Shown here one piece after another: positions 9,001-16,754 of a stretch of DNA of 37,528 nucleotides (position 1 is the stretch's first letter; every line of letters begins with the position of its first letter). Position numbers and translations under genes: made by a program. This stretch comes from Oscillospiraceae bacterium. GTDB taxonomy: Bacteria; Bacillota; Clostridia; Oscillospirales; Ruminococcaceae. Location: the NCBI GenBank assembly GCA_022508825.1, contig JAFLUI010000008.1, positions 1 to 37,528 on the forward strand, written 5' to 3'. Under the pieces are notes generated by a model that saw only the letters and a list, made by a program, of their open reading frames with translations, was not told the DNA's origin and did no database searches.

Positions 9001-9169
9001 GCCCCTGTTCTTCAAGATACTGAGCAGAGCTCAGCTTCATATCAGGACCCGCTGATTTTACCCCCGCGAAAAATCCGCTGCCTATTGCAATAATTGCAAG
9101 TATGGCAAAAAAGCGGCTTTTGGTATTTCCCACGCTTCGCAGGGTGTTCAAATAAAGCTTTCTGTTCAT
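5999..9169 (-). CDS. FtsX-family ABC transporter permease with long coiled coil
   Basis: A 1056-residue membrane protein. One transmembrane segment lies at about 15-37, followed by an extracytoplasmic region. A highly repetitive Asp/Glu/Lys/Ala coiled coil spans about 255-525, with recurring units such as KELADAEQEL and AEIADN. The first FtsX core (about 545-660) contains EEQRTQIGTLKALGYS. A second membrane segment follows near 695-715, and the C-terminal FtsX core (about 930-1045) contains NERVRELATIKVLGF. This is the large Firmicutes-type FtsX/MacB-like permease. Such transporters usually act mechanically on lipids, peptides or envelope proteins rather than importing solutes. The ATPase gene sits 161 nt upstream on the same strand. 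The substrate is not evident. Confidence 0.9.
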   Translation of the reverse strand: MNRKLYLNTLRSVGNTKSRFFAILAIIAIGSGFFAGVKSAGPDMKLSSAQYLEEQGLADIHIISTLGLDDEDLAAVENCNISDELYAGYSFDLMVKGGELNQKIVKVYSYDPDSKINIPYLVEGRLPQAADEIIADERFFSAETPDIGDKIVLETGDDREMSDYLSNTEFTIVGKAKSPIYIAYERGSTTVGNGVINGWFLIPEENFCSEVYTDIYVSLFRAKGVDPYTDEYEDIVDRNIKVLENLAETQIEHRKSVILDEAYEEINDAKDELADGEKELADAEQELRDAEQEIADGEAEIADNVKKLEDAEKEIADGQAELDDGESEYNDGLAALDELRARSGRLGTVIADYSVNAGDADRVSAVIDSLNEGEYFTVDETLEQLLTAYIMMPAAYDDGTKTMAGQGIGQYAAGLTAQADELETTLANSRIQLDDAQKELDDARAEVADGWAEIEDARKEIEDAKKEVEDGWAEVEDGKKELEDARQEIADAEQEIHDAVDDAEWYVFNRDDYNPYYSHYAEDCERVDAIAAVFPIFFIMVAALVCCTTMTRMVEEQRTQIGTLKALGYSRFTIISQYIIYALAASIPGGFLGLLIGFATLPRVIFVCYQSMYSQPYLVVPFRWSYAVGCITAACLCTGLSALYASRQELVSCPAQLMRPKPPKDGKRILLERITFIWNRLKFTTKVTYRNLFRYKSRLLMTIIGIAGCTALLLTGFGLRESISAIVDLQYGNIFKYDALAALDDTIDEDGYAAVMEDCDSSGNVTEKMLVMQINTDIYNVEGDTFETYLMVPEDPSELGRFIDLHTRQEGEKLELGSGVILGEKLARFLDVTAGDSVYFGKGNPVRVDAVCENYTFNYAYMSPEVYKKAGAKDALKNNILLLNMNDPSLEDELSEILVKNENVLAVSYSAAGGDKFRDLVSSLSMIVLAIIVSAGALAFVVLFNLSNININERVRELATIKVLGFFDGEVAAYIYRENILSTFMGTAAGLILGIFLEKFVIKTAEVDAVMFAVGIPVFCFLAAAAMTLFFAFVVNLTLYFRLKKIDMATSLKAIE

Positions 9170-9236
9170 ACGGTCATGCTCCTGTAGGGAGCAGCTCTCC
9201 TTTCAAAAACTTTTTATCGTAAAGTCGGATAGTATC

Positions 9237-9301
9237 ATGAGTTCATCATCAAAACCATGAGTTCAAAAATAAAACTCGCAATTTCAAAATCAAAACTCAA
9301 A
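9237..9301. repeat. Short direct repeats in the ATPase-permease gap
   Basis: CATGAGTTCA occurs twice, followed by degenerate AAAACTC/CAAAA units. The 161-nt gap otherwise holds only the permease ribosome site. No hairpin terminator is seen, so the two genes are likely cotranscribed. Confidence 0.4.
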
Positions 9302-9330
9302 GTAAAAGCGTTGATTTCGGAGTCCTGTAC

Positions 9331-10032
9331 TCACCATTCAATAGTCTCAACAGGTACGGGATTTTCATTGAGAGTAACTCTTGATACCTTGCTGTTTTTG
9401 ATCTTGATAACTCTGTCCGCCATAGGAGTTATCGCCTGATTGTGAGTGATAACAACTACCGTCATGCCCTTTTCCCGACAGGTATCCTGCAGAAGCTTAA
9501 GGATAGTCTTGCCGGTGTTGTAGTCCAGCGCACCTGTAGGTTCGTCACAAAGCAGAAGCTTGGGAGACTTTGCAAGAGCTCTTGCAATAGAGACTCTCTG
9601 CTGCTCGCCGCCGGAAAGCTGAGCGGGGAAATTGTTGATACGGTCACCCAGTCCCACCTGCTTAAGGACCTCCTCTGCGTCCATGGCATCGGAGCATATC
9701 TCGGTTGCAAGCTCCACGTTCTCCTTTGCGGTGAGGTTCTGCACCAGATTGTAGAACTGGAACACGAAGCCGATGTCCTGCCTGCGGTATCTTGTCATCT
9801 CCTTTGTGGAGAATGAAGCGACGTTTCTGCCGTCCACGATGATCTCCCCCTCGTCGCAGGTGTCCATACCTCCCAGCATATTGAGGACGGTAGTCTTGCC
9901 TGCTCCCGAAGCTCCCACGATGACGGCGAACTCACCCTTTTCGATCTCGAAGCTTACGCTGTCGGAGGCGGCTATGGTAATTTCACCCATCTTATAGCGT
10001 TTATAGACATTTTTAAACTCAACAAAGCTCAT
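9331..10032 (-). CDS. ABC transporter ATP-binding protein, LolD/MacB type
   Basis: A 233-residue cytoplasmic ATPase that powers the FtsX permease encoded after it. Walker A is GASGAGKT (40-47), the signature is [14 protein letters not shown] (139-152), Walker B is LLLCDEPT (159-166), and the switch His is in VITHN (about 197). The length and the GxxQQR signature fit the LolD/MacB/SalX subfamily that partners with FtsX permeases. The ATG at 10032 has AGAGG upstream. A promoter at 10072-10100 reads into it. Confidence 0.95.
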   Translation of the reverse strand: MSFVEFKNVYKRYKMGEITIAASDSVSFEIEKGEFAVIVGASGAGKTTVLNMLGGMDTCDEGEIIVDGRNVASFSTKEMTRYRRQDIGFVFQFYNLVQNLTAKENVELATEICSDAMDAEEVLKQVGLGDRINNFPAQLSGGEQQRVSIARALAKSPKLLLCDEPTGALDYNTGKTILKLLQDTCREKGMTVVVITHNQAITPMADRVIKIKNSKVSRVTLNENPVPVETIEW

Positions 10033-10071
10033 ATGTAATATATCCTCTCATAAAATACAGTATTCTTCTAA

Positions 10072-10100
10072 ATTATATCATATTTTATAAAATTTGTAAA
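10072..10100 (-). promoter_or_regulatory. Promoter for the ATPase-permease operon
   Basis: On the minus strand TTTACA (10095-10100), a 17-nt spacer and TATAAT (10072-10077), about 40 nt upstream of the ATPase ATG. Confidence 0.65.
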
Positions 10101-10169
10101 TCGTGTTTTGTGATAATAATCTGAAATTTTGATAGCATAAAATCGGCTTAATGACAGGTGCTGACAACG

Positions 10170-10208
10170 CATCAAAAACAAAAAAATGCTCCGGAGACCG
10201 AAGCATTT
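10170..10208 (-). terminator. Terminator of the RelBE-type operon
   Basis: AAATGCT (10184-10190) and AGCATTT (10202-10208) pair, extended by CGG/CCG inside across a C-A mismatch. The minus strand continues into TTTTTTTGTTTTTG. The stem overlaps the toxin stop codon. Confidence 0.85.
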
Positions 10209-10518
10209 ATATAATATTCAAAATATTCTGACCACCATATATAAGGCGTACAATATGTATGTTTTTCGCTTCTTTATCAACAGTATACAATAAAATGTAA
10301 TTTGACACAACGGTATAACGATAGCCTTTTTCAGCAAACCTTTCATCATGATATAGAGGATAAATAAAAGGATTTCCGCTAATATTACTGATTTTTTCTT
10401 CTGCCTTTTTCATAAGTCTATCAGCAGCATTGGGATTAAATAACTGCTCTGAAAGATATTCCACGATACCATCAAGATCATCGTTAAATGTTTTGGTAAT
10501 TATAAGTTTATAGCCCAT
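10207..10518 (-). CDS. RelE/ParE-family toxin
   Basis: A 103-residue protein of the RelE/ParE fold, the toxin half of a type II toxin-antitoxin module. The pattern is typical: basic N-terminal strand (GYKLIITKTF), a helical middle (NPNAADRLMKKAEEKI), then YRYTVVSNYILLYTVD and a final IHIVRLIYGGQ strand. The start at MGYKL was chosen because GAGG lies just upstream and the antitoxin frame overlaps it by 11 nt, which is usual coupling. The family contains both ribosome-dependent mRNA endonucleases and gyrase poisons. Sequence alone does not decide which this is. Confidence 0.85.
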   Translation of the reverse strand: MGYKLIITKTFNDDLDGIVEYLSEQLFNPNAADRLMKKAEEKISNISGNPFIYPLYHDERFAEKGYRYTVVSNYILLYTVDKEAKNIHIVRLIYGGQNILNII

Positions 10519-10807
10519 ACTTACCTCGTATACCATTAAACACTTCATCGACAGTATATGTGTTGCCCAAGCGAATATCTTCCTCAGCCTCGCATAACTT
10601 CTGATATAACTCTTCCTTTGATCGGACTATAACACGCTCAGGTGCCGGAAGTTTTACGTCAAACGGCAATCCTCCCGTAAGACCCACTTGACATAGAAAC
10701 ATATTTACCGCTTCAGAAATGGAAATACCGAGCATATCAAGTGTTTCCTCAGCATTGTGCTTCACATTTTCATTTACCCTTATATGCAGTGTTTCTGTTT
10801 TTGCCAT
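10508..10807 (-). CDS. RelB/DinJ-family antitoxin
   Basis: A 99-residue antitoxin. The N-terminal ribbon-helix-helix DNA-binding part (ETLHIRVNENVKHNAEETLDMLG, quoted in short: RVNENV...LDMLGIS) is followed by the DinJ-typical SEAVNMFLCQVGLTGGLPF. A charged C-terminal tail would wrap the toxin. The start at MAKTETL follows the family pattern. An in-frame ATG 15 nt upstream (10822) is an alternative and has AGAAAG before it. It is expected to repress its own promoter, which lies at 10852-10880 and contains an inverted repeat. Overlaps the toxin start by 11 nt. Confidence 0.85.
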   Translation of the reverse strand: MAKTETLHIRVNENVKHNAEETLDMLGISISEAVNMFLCQVGLTGGLPFDVKLPAPERVIVRSKEELYQKLCEAEEDIRLGNTYTVDEVFNGIRGKYGL

Positions 10808-10851
10808 ATCCATCACATCCATTTCATTCTTTCTATAATTATTATAGTTAC

Positions 10852-10880
10852 ATTGTATCACATTTTTTATACAATGTCAA
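10852..10880 (-). promoter_or_regulatory. Promoter and probable operator of the first toxin-antitoxin pair
   Basis: On the minus strand TTGACA (10875-10880), a 17-nt spacer and TACAAT (10852-10857). An inverted repeat ATTGTAT-N10-ATACAAT (10852-10875) covers the -10 box and spacer, a good position for antitoxin autorepression. The -35 box abuts the metA stop codon at 10881. Confidence 0.75.
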
Positions 10881-11807
10881 TCACTTTATCGCCTCTAACT
10901 CATCAAGACTGTATGGCGTCTCCTGATATACGCAGTAGTTGAGCCAGTTGGAAAACAGAAGATTTGCATGAGCCCGCCAGTTGAAGGAAGGGGGCTGGGA
11001 CGGGTCGTCATAGGGGAAATAATACTTCGGGACAGCTATGGGCAGACCCCTGTCCATGTCACGGAAATACTCATTTGCCAGAGTGAAACGGTCATATTCA
11101 AAATGCCCCATAATGAAAAACTGACGCTCGGTGCTGTCGGCAATGATGCACACTCCCGATTCGGGAGAGGAAGCAAGAATTTTCAGTTCCCGCACCTTTT
11201 CAATATCCATACGCTTTATCTCCGTGTGGCGTGAATGGGGGACATAAAATTTCTCGTCAAAACCCCTTAAAAGCGGATAGTTGGACACCTCCGCCTTGTG
11301 GGGAAATATCCCGAACATCTTGCTCGGAAGGTCGTATTTGGGAATACCGTAATGGTAATATAGCCCCGCCTGCGCTCCCCAGCAGATGTGCATTACCGAG
11401 TATACATTGCTCTTTGACCACTCCATGATGCCGCAGAGCTCCTCCCAGTAATCCACGTCCTCAAAGGGAAGCTGTTCTACAGGAGCACCGGTTATGATAA
11501 GCCCGTCAAAACGCTGATCCTTAACATCGTCAAAGACCTTATAAAACTTTGTAAGATGCTCTATAGAGGTGTTTTTCGTCACATGGCTTGCCATCTGGAT
11601 AAGCTCGATATCCACCTGCAGGGGGGTGTTTGAAAGAAGACGCAGTATCTGGGTCTCCGTCTCTATCTTTTTGGGCATAAGATTTATTATTGCGATTTTC
11701 AGGGGACGTATGTCCTGTCTTTCTGCCGTCTGACTTGGCATAACGAAAATATTTTCCTTATTCAGCACCGTATAGGCAGGCAGATTGTTAGGTATGTTAA
11801 TGGGCAT
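10881..11807 (-). CDS. metA: Homoserine O-acyltransferase, predicted acetyl-CoA specific
   Basis: A 308-residue cytoplasmic enzyme that acylates L-homoserine in the first committed step of methionine synthesis. The catalytic triad aligns position for position with E. coli MetA: Cys142 in HICWGAQ, His235 and Glu237 in GHFEYD. Residue 111 is Glu (GAPVEQLPF). In this family Glu111 is known to favour acetyl-CoA, whereas Gly111 favours succinyl-CoA, so the product is probably O-acetylhomoserine. The ATG at 11807 has GGAGG 8 nt upstream. The start lies 11 nt inside the preceding lipoprotein gene, suggesting coupling. Confidence 0.95.
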   Translation of the reverse strand: MPINIPNNLPAYTVLNKENIFVMPSQTAERQDIRPLKIAIINLMPKKIETETQILRLLSNTPLQVDIELIQMASHVTKNTSIEHLTKFYKVFDDVKDQRFDGLIITGAPVEQLPFEDVDYWEELCGIMEWSKSNVYSVMHICWGAQAGLYYHYGIPKYDLPSKMFGIFPHKAEVSNYPLLRGFDEKFYVPHSRHTEIKRMDIEKVRELKILASSPESGVCIIADSTERQFFIMGHFEYDRFTLANEYFRDMDRGLPIAVPKYYFPYDDPSQPPSFNWRAHANLLFSNWLNYCVYQETPYSLDELEAIK

Positions 11808-12471
11808 TATCCGTTCCTCCATCAGAATCAGCTGTCGTTGCAGCAGTAGTAGTGGTGGTGTGTCTGTACATCGTATCGGGTGCGACAGTAGGCACCGTTC
11901 CCGTATAGGCGGTAACATTATTTGAAAAGGCAGTAACGGCTGAAACAGCCGTCCCGGCTTGGACACCTGCTCCCGCTCCGGGGACATAGGGGTTTGACAC
12001 CATAGTATCCATAGGCACTCCCCACATATTCCCTGTGGCAGTGACAGTCTCCGACACATCCTCGTCCCCGCCGGTCTCCGTGGTGACCGTTTCGGCAGAC
12101 TGCTCGTCCGCGTCAGGCTCAGTCACAGGTGGAGCTGTTGTTGTCATGGGCGTATCCGCAGTAACGCCTGAAACAGGTCCTACAGTTGGAATAGTCGCCA
12201 TGGTATCTGCGTAGACTCCGCCCATCTGAAAACCTCCCGCAGGCTGTACCCCTCCGCGGTAATAATACCTGCTTCTGTCAAAGGGTTCTGTTTCGGTGGG
12301 AGTATAGGTCTCCATATACTCGCTGTATGTATCCACAGGAATAGTAGTGGTCATAGTCATAGTCGTAAGATAGGGAACGTCAAATTCAATATATTCCCTG
12401 GACCCGTCGCCGCTTTCACAGCCGGAAAACAGCAGTACAGCCATCAATAAAATAAAACATTTTTTTTTCAT
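11797..12471 (-). CDS. Thr-rich lipoprotein of unknown function
   Basis: A 224-residue predicted surface lipoprotein. The signal peptide [18 protein letters not shown] ends in a lipobox, so mature protein would start at Cys18. The rest is low-complexity and rich in Thr, Val, Pro and Gly with clusters such as [10 protein letters not shown] and [12 protein letters not shown]. This resembles a disordered cell-wall-spanning or O-glycosylated stalk. No catalytic domain is seen. AAGGA lies 8 nt before the ATG. Its 3' end contains the metA ribosome site and overlaps metA by 11 nt. A functional link to methionine synthesis is not evident. Confidence 0.85.
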   Translation of the reverse strand: MKKKCFILLMAVLLFSGCESGDGSREYIEFDVPYLTTMTMTTTIPVDTYSEYMETYTPTETEPFDRSRYYYRGGVQPAGGFQMGGVYADTMATIPTVGPVSGVTADTPMTTTAPPVTEPDADEQSAETVTTETGGDEDVSETVTATGNMWGVPMDTMVSNPYVPGAGAGVQAGTAVSAVTAFSNNVTAYTGTVPTVAPDTMYRHTTTTTAATTADSDGGTDNAH

Positions 12472-12525
12472 ATAAATTTTCCTTGCTGTGAATGACGATT
12501 TTTTCTCCATGACAGAGACAATACT

Positions 12526-12554
12526 ATTGTACCATATCACACAGATCTTTTCAA
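12526..12554 (-). promoter_or_regulatory. Promoter for the lipoprotein-metA operon
   Basis: On the minus strand TTGAAA (12549-12554), a 17-nt spacer and TACAAT (12526-12531), starting 4 nt after the stop codon of the LRR gene. No SAM riboswitch or T-box was seen in the 55-nt leader. Confidence 0.65.
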
Positions 12555-12557
12555 GAC

Positions 12558-13715
12558 TTATTTTTTTAATGAGACGGAAAGCTCACCCGAAGCCGTCCCT
12601 GCAGTATATCTGCCGTTTGCACCCCTGAGAGCCGCCACCTTGAATTTGTATTTTTCTCCTGCTTTCAGACCGGTGACGGTACATTTTGTGCTTTTTACGC
12701 TCTTATACACCTCATACTTGCCTGATGCAGCATCATACATATAAACTCTGTAGCCGGACGCTCCGTTTACAGCGTCCCATTCCAGGACCACACTGTCCGT
12801 TCCGGGCGTGGACTTCAGACCATCGGGCGCAGGAAGCTTTTTCTTTGACACAGGTGTGGCGCCATACATATAATTTACCTTGTATTCTACTGCATACCTT
12901 TCAGCGTCCGAGCCGTTTCCCACAACAAGAGTTACCGGCTCCTGAGAAACGCTCTTTGCAGAATCGGCAATATACAGCTTCTTTTTCCCGTCTGCCAGAG
13001 CGTACCCCTTTTTGCCGTCCTGCTCAGTGCTGCCGTACATATATCCGAAAATGTACTTGCCGTCCAGCTTTGTACCGGATGGCACCGAAACAACAGACAG
13101 AGCCCGACAGTTCAGGAACGCTCCGCTGTATATAACGGACAGATCGGCAGGAAGCTCCGCCTGACTCAGTGAAGTGCAGTTCATGAAAGCGTGCTCACCT
13201 ATCATATCAAGCTTTGCAGTGCTGTCGGAAAATTTCAGCACCTTAAGAGAAGAGCAGCCGTAGAACGCACGGTAGCCTATGCCTCCGCTGCCGTCCTCGC
13301 GTCCCACGTCACCGTCAAAGGTGACCCTCTCAAGAGCCGTACACCCGCTGAAAGCGCTCTCGCCTATGCCGTCGATGCTGCCTTCAAAGGTCACCGATCT
13401 TAACTTTGTACAGTCCCTGAAAGCATTTTTATCCACCCAGTACCAGCAGGACTTGGGTATGGTAACGCTTGTGATGGAGGTATTCCCGTAAAACGCCTTT
13501 TCTCCTATCCAGACTACACCCGATGGGATAACGATGTCTCCCCCGCTGCCTGTGTATCCCGAAATATATTTGTCACCGTCAGCATCGGTGGATATAACAA
13601 ATCCGTTTTCCTCGGCGAAGACGCTCATATCAAATCCGTTTTTATGTATACCCGCCATGCAGCAGAATGTCATGACCGCTGCAATTGCTGCACCGATAAA
13701 TCTGCCTGCTTTCAT
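12558..13715 (-). CDS. Secreted leucine-rich-repeat (BspA-like) protein with fibronectin III domain
   Basis: A 385-residue secreted protein. A signal peptide spans about 1-36. LRR_5/BspA-type repeats at about 45-220 have the pattern IGEKAFYGNTSITSVTIP / GESAFSGCTALERVTFDG. A linker with Tyr/Gly-rich sequence follows, then one fibronectin III domain at about 295-385 (PDGLKSTPGTDSVVLEWDAV, YRVYMYDAASGKYEVY). It has no LPxTG or dockerin. BspA-like proteins are usually surface adhesins or binding proteins, and the ligand here is unknown. The start has GGGAGG 7 nt upstream, which excludes the frame start six codons earlier. Confidence 0.9.
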   Translation of the reverse strand: MKAGRFIGAAIAAVMTFCCMAGIHKNGFDMSVFAEENGFVISTDADGDKYISGYTGSGGDIVIPSGVVWIGEKAFYGNTSITSVTIPKSCWYWVDKNAFRDCTKLRSVTFEGSIDGIGESAFSGCTALERVTFDGDVGREDGSGGIGYRAFYGCSSLKVLKFSDSTAKLDMIGEHAFMNCTSLSQAELPADLSVIYSGAFLNCRALSVVSVPSGTKLDGKYIFGYMYGSTEQDGKKGYALADGKKKLYIADSAKSVSQEPVTLVVGNGSDAERYAVEYKVNYMYGATPVSKKKLPAPDGLKSTPGTDSVVLEWDAVNGASGYRVYMYDAASGKYEVYKSVKSTKCTVTGLKAGEKYKFKVAALRGANGRYTAGTASGELSVSLKK

Positions 13716-13753
13716 AAATATTCCTCCCAGCAAAAAATACTATCGCTATTATA

Positions 13754-13782
13754 ATAATACATTATTTGCGAAAAAAAATCAA
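13754..13782 (-). promoter_or_regulatory. Promoter for the LRR gene
   Basis: On the minus strand TTGATT (13777-13782), a 17-nt spacer and TATTAT (13754-13759). Divergent from the plus-strand promoter at 13813. Confidence 0.6.
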
Positions 13783-13812
13783 CCTGTGCAGGCTTAATTA
13801 TATTAAAAGATA

Positions 13813-13841
13813 TTGTATTTTTTTTTGGAATATGATATACT
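13813..13841 (+). promoter_or_regulatory. Promoter for the solute-binding lipoprotein operon
   Basis: TTGTAT (13813-13818), a 17-nt spacer that is mostly T, and TATACT (13836-13841). Transcription would begin just before the long inverted repeat at 13860. Confidence 0.55.
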
Positions 13842-13859
13842 TATATGCAGAATATTGTC

Positions 13860-13961
13860 ATACTAATTTCAAATCATAAAGTGTACAAAAAATCGAACAA
13901 AAGCTTGCGTTTATGGCTTTTGAGAAGATTTTTTGTCTGCACTTTAATTTGAAATTTGTAT
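13860..13961 (+). repeat. Long hairpin in the 5' leader (about 45-nt arms)
   Basis: The left arm 13860-13904 and the right arm 13916-13961 are imperfect reverse complements (about 38 paired positions, a 2-nt bulge and a few mismatches) around an 11-nt loop. Paired blocks include AATTTCAAAT, AAAGTG, ACAAAAAATC and CAAAAGC. It fills the 5' untranslated region and ends one nt before the AGAGGAG ribosome site (13963-13969). It could be a regulatory leader or a small palindromic mobile element. Confidence 0.75.
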
Positions 13962-13977
13962 AAGAGGAGCTGCTATT

Positions 13978-14925
13978 TTGTATAAATTCAGCATAAAATT
14001 CCATAGGACAGCCGCTGCGGCGTTTATGACAGCAGCGCTTATTCTTGGCGGCTGCACCGAGATAGACGAGGAGACCCCTGCTCCCGTCACCGAAGTCACT
14101 TCCCCTGCGGAAAAAGCCTATCCCGTATCCGTAGGGTCCCTTATTTTCAACGGACAGCCCGAATCGGTAGGCTCTCTTTCTCCTGCCATTACGGAGATAA
14201 TATGCGAGCTTGGATATTCCGAAAAGCTTATCGGCAGAAGCAGCTACTGCAGCTATCCGTCAGCCGTCTCTGCAAAGTCAGACCTTGGCTCAGCGGCAAA
14301 TCCCGATGTGGATGCTATAATAGACACATCCCCCCAGCTTCTTGTTTCCCACAGTCCCATAGCAAAAAAGGACATCACCGCTCTTGAAAATGCAGGCATA
14401 AGAGTGTGGATAATGCCCGCTCCCGCTTCCATTGAGGAGCTTTACAGATACTATGCGGACATTGCCGCCGTGTTCGGCGGAAAGCCGGACAGTCAGGATG
14501 CGGCTGACGCAGCCATGAAGCCCCTGCTGACCGCTCTGCACAGTGCGGACGGCTCTATGGACAGCTTCATTTACATTATGTCGTCAGACCTGGCAGTTGC
14601 GTCCGATTCCACCTTTGCAGGCAGCTTTTTTTCCGTCTTCGGAAGGAACGCCGCCGGAGACTCGGAAGAAATTTCCCTTACCGCGGAGGAGATAGCAGAG
14701 CTTGACCCGGAATGGCTGATACTGCCCTCCTCGGTAACTGTAAGCAGACTTCCCGATCAGGTCGCCTCTCTGGACGCAGTACAAAGCGGCAGGGTGATAA
14801 TTTTAGACGATGAGATACTGGAGCGCATCGAGCGTCCCACAGCAAGGCTCGAAACTGCCGTCTACAGCATCCTTGACCAGATAAAAGCCATCGAAAGCGG
14901 AGACAGCGAGGACGACGAAGAATAA
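13978..14925 (+). CDS. ABC-type solute-binding lipoprotein, BtuF/FepB-like
   Basis: A 315-residue predicted lipoprotein. The signal peptide ends in LILGGC with lipidation at Cys26. The mature part resembles the cobalamin/siderophore type of periplasmic binding protein (SVGSLSPAITEIICELGYSEKLIGRSSYC near the N-lobe, NPDVDAIIDTSPQLLVSH, then a long linker helix). The C-terminal tail is acidic (SGDSEDDEE). Translation starts at TTG, supported by AGAGGAG 8 nt upstream. No permease or ATPase lies beside it, so it would have to share a transporter encoded elsewhere or act as a binding or sensor protein. Ligand not determined. Confidence 0.85.
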   Translation: MYKFSIKFHRTAAAAFMTAALILGGCTEIDEETPAPVTEVTSPAEKAYPVSVGSLIFNGQPESVGSLSPAITEIICELGYSEKLIGRSSYCSYPSAVSAKSDLGSAANPDVDAIIDTSPQLLVSHSPIAKKDITALENAGIRVWIMPAPASIEELYRYYADIAAVFGGKPDSQDAADAAMKPLLTALHSADGSMDSFIYIMSSDLAVASDSTFAGSFFSVFGRNAAGDSEEISLTAEEIAELDPEWLILPSSVTVSRLPDQVASLDAVQSGRVIILDDEILERIERPTARLETAVYSILDQIKAIESGDSEDDEE

Positions 14926-14943
14926 ATATTAAGGAGATAATTT

Positions 14944-16740
14944 ATGACCAGTCCGAAAGAAAGAATTTCCGCCCTGAGAGAAGAGATGTCACGGGCGGAA
15001 ATAAGCGTTTATATCGTCCCCACCTCGGATTTTCACGACAGCGAATATGTCTGTCCTTATTTTGAGGTGAGGAAATTTTTAAGCGGCTTTACCGGTTCGG
15101 CAGGAACTCTTGTTGTGTCGACCTCCGAAGCCGCACTTTTTACCGACGGAAGATATTTTATCCAGGCGGAAAACCAGCTTAAAGACAGCGGCATAGCTCT
15201 CATGAAAATAGGCGAGCCTGATGTCCCCACTGTCAGGGAGTATGTGAAAAAACTTCTCCCTGACGGGAAAAACATCGGCTTTGACGGCAGAGTCATCACC
15301 GCAGAAGCAGGAAAGGCATACGAAAAGATCGCTTCCGAAAAAGGGGGCAGGGTAATTTGTAACAAGGACCTTGCGGACAGCATCTGGACTGACCGTCCCA
15401 CTCTGGAGCATACGGAAATTTACGTCCTGGACGAAAAATACAGCGGAAAGTCCACTGCGGATAAGCTTGCAGATGTGCGCAAAAAAATGTCCGAAAAAAA
15501 AGCGGACGTCCACATCATCACAGCTCTGGATGATATCTCATGGATGTTTAATATCCGTGCAGACGATATAGAGTGCTGTCCCATGGTGCTTTCCTACGCA
15601 GCAATAACCGCTGACAGGGCTCTGCTTTTTATTGATGAGTCTGTGTGCAGTGATACGGTCAGGGACTATCTTGAAAAGAACGGTGCAGAGATACACCCCT
15701 ATGATGAAATTTATTCCTATGCTGAAAAGCTTTCCGGCATGAAAGTCCTTATTGACGAAAAGCGGGTAAATTACCGTCTTGCAGGACTTCTGAAAGACTG
15801 CGAAACAGTGTCCGGGCAGAATCCCGCTCAGCTTTTAAAAGCGGTGAAAAATCCTGTGGAAGTTGAAAATATCAGGTACGCACATCTGCTGGACGGCATT
15901 GCTGTCACAAAATTCATGATGTGGATCAAGACACACATCGGCAAGGAAAAGATCACCGAGTGGGACGCTGCCGTCTATATGGACGGTCTGCGCAAAGAGA
16001 TCGGAGGAGAGCATTTTATCGCTCCCAGCTTTGACACCATAAGCGCCTATGGGGCAAACGTCGCAATGATGCACTACTCCGCCAAAAAGGATGACTGCGC
16101 TGTCCTGGAGCCAAAGGGTATGCTCCTTGTAGACAGCGGGGGACATTATTTCGAGGGCACCACCGACATCACCCGCACATTTGCTCTGGGAGAGCTGACC
16201 TCTGAAATGCGTTTCCATTTTACCTTGTCCCTGCGGTCGATGTTAAATCTGGCGGCGGCGAAATTCATGGAGGGGTGCAGAGGTGAAAATCTGGACGTAC
16301 TTGCAAGAGGTCCCATGTGGGAGCACGGACTTGACTATCGGTGCGGCACAGGTCATGGAGTAGGATACCTTTTAAGCGTCCATGAGTCTCCCAACAGCTT
16401 CCGGTGGAAGCTTTCCGATGACCGTCCCCAAAGCGCAGTCCTTGAAGAGGGCATGATCACCACCGACGAGCCGGGAGTGTATGTGGAGGGCAGTCACGGC
16501 ATCCGCATCGAAAACGAGCTTCTTTGCAGAAAGTCCGAAAAAACCGAATACGGTCAGACCATGGAGTTTGAGACCATCACCTATGCGCCTATAGACCTTG
16601 ACTGCATAGACGTCTCCCTCATGGAGCAGAAGGACAGGGACAGACTAAACGCTTATCACAAAATGGTCTATGAAAAATTATCTCCCCACTTTGAGGGTGA
16701 GGAGCTGGAGCTTCTGAAAAAATACACACGGGAAATTTAA
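14944..16740 (+). CDS. Xaa-Pro aminopeptidase, M24B family
   Basis: A 598-residue cytoplasmic metallopeptidase that removes an N-terminal residue preceding proline. It has two creatinase-type N-terminal domains (about 1-300) and a C-terminal pita-bread catalytic domain (about 310-540). The five metal ligands are visible: Asp397, Asp408, His471, Glu509 and Glu523. A C-terminal extension to 598 matches the long eukaryote/Firmicutes form rather than the short PepQ form. AAGGAG precedes the ATG. It lies 18 nt after the binding-protein gene and 14 nt before the next gene, so it is probably in one operon. Confidence 0.94.
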   Translation: MTSPKERISALREEMSRAEISVYIVPTSDFHDSEYVCPYFEVRKFLSGFTGSAGTLVVSTSEAALFTDGRYFIQAENQLKDSGIALMKIGEPDVPTVREYVKKLLPDGKNIGFDGRVITAEAGKAYEKIASEKGGRVICNKDLADSIWTDRPTLEHTEIYVLDEKYSGKSTADKLADVRKKMSEKKADVHIITALDDISWMFNIRADDIECCPMVLSYAAITADRALLFIDESVCSDTVRDYLEKNGAEIHPYDEIYSYAEKLSGMKVLIDEKRVNYRLAGLLKDCETVSGQNPAQLLKAVKNPVEVENIRYAHLLDGIAVTKFMMWIKTHIGKEKITEWDAAVYMDGLRKEIGGEHFIAPSFDTISAYGANVAMMHYSAKKDDCAVLEPKGMLLVDSGGHYFEGTTDITRTFALGELTSEMRFHFTLSLRSMLNLAAAKFMEGCRGENLDVLARGPMWEHGLDYRCGTGHGVGYLLSVHESPNSFRWKLSDDRPQSAVLEEGMITTDEPGVYVEGSHGIRIENELLCRKSEKTEYGQTMEFETITYAPIDLDCIDVSLMEQKDRDRLNAYHKMVYEKLSPHFEGEELELLKKYTREI

Positions 16741-16754
16741 AACAGGGGGATATT

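Noticed and set aside
11808-12059. 84-residue N-terminal extension of the metA frame
   Set aside because: MetA proteins begin at MPINIP, which has GGAGG 8 nt upstream. The extension is a shadow of the lipoprotein gene.
13860-13961. Intrinsic terminator
   Set aside because: The hairpin is very long, AT-rich, followed by a ribosome site rather than a T-tract, and precedes a gene on the same strand.
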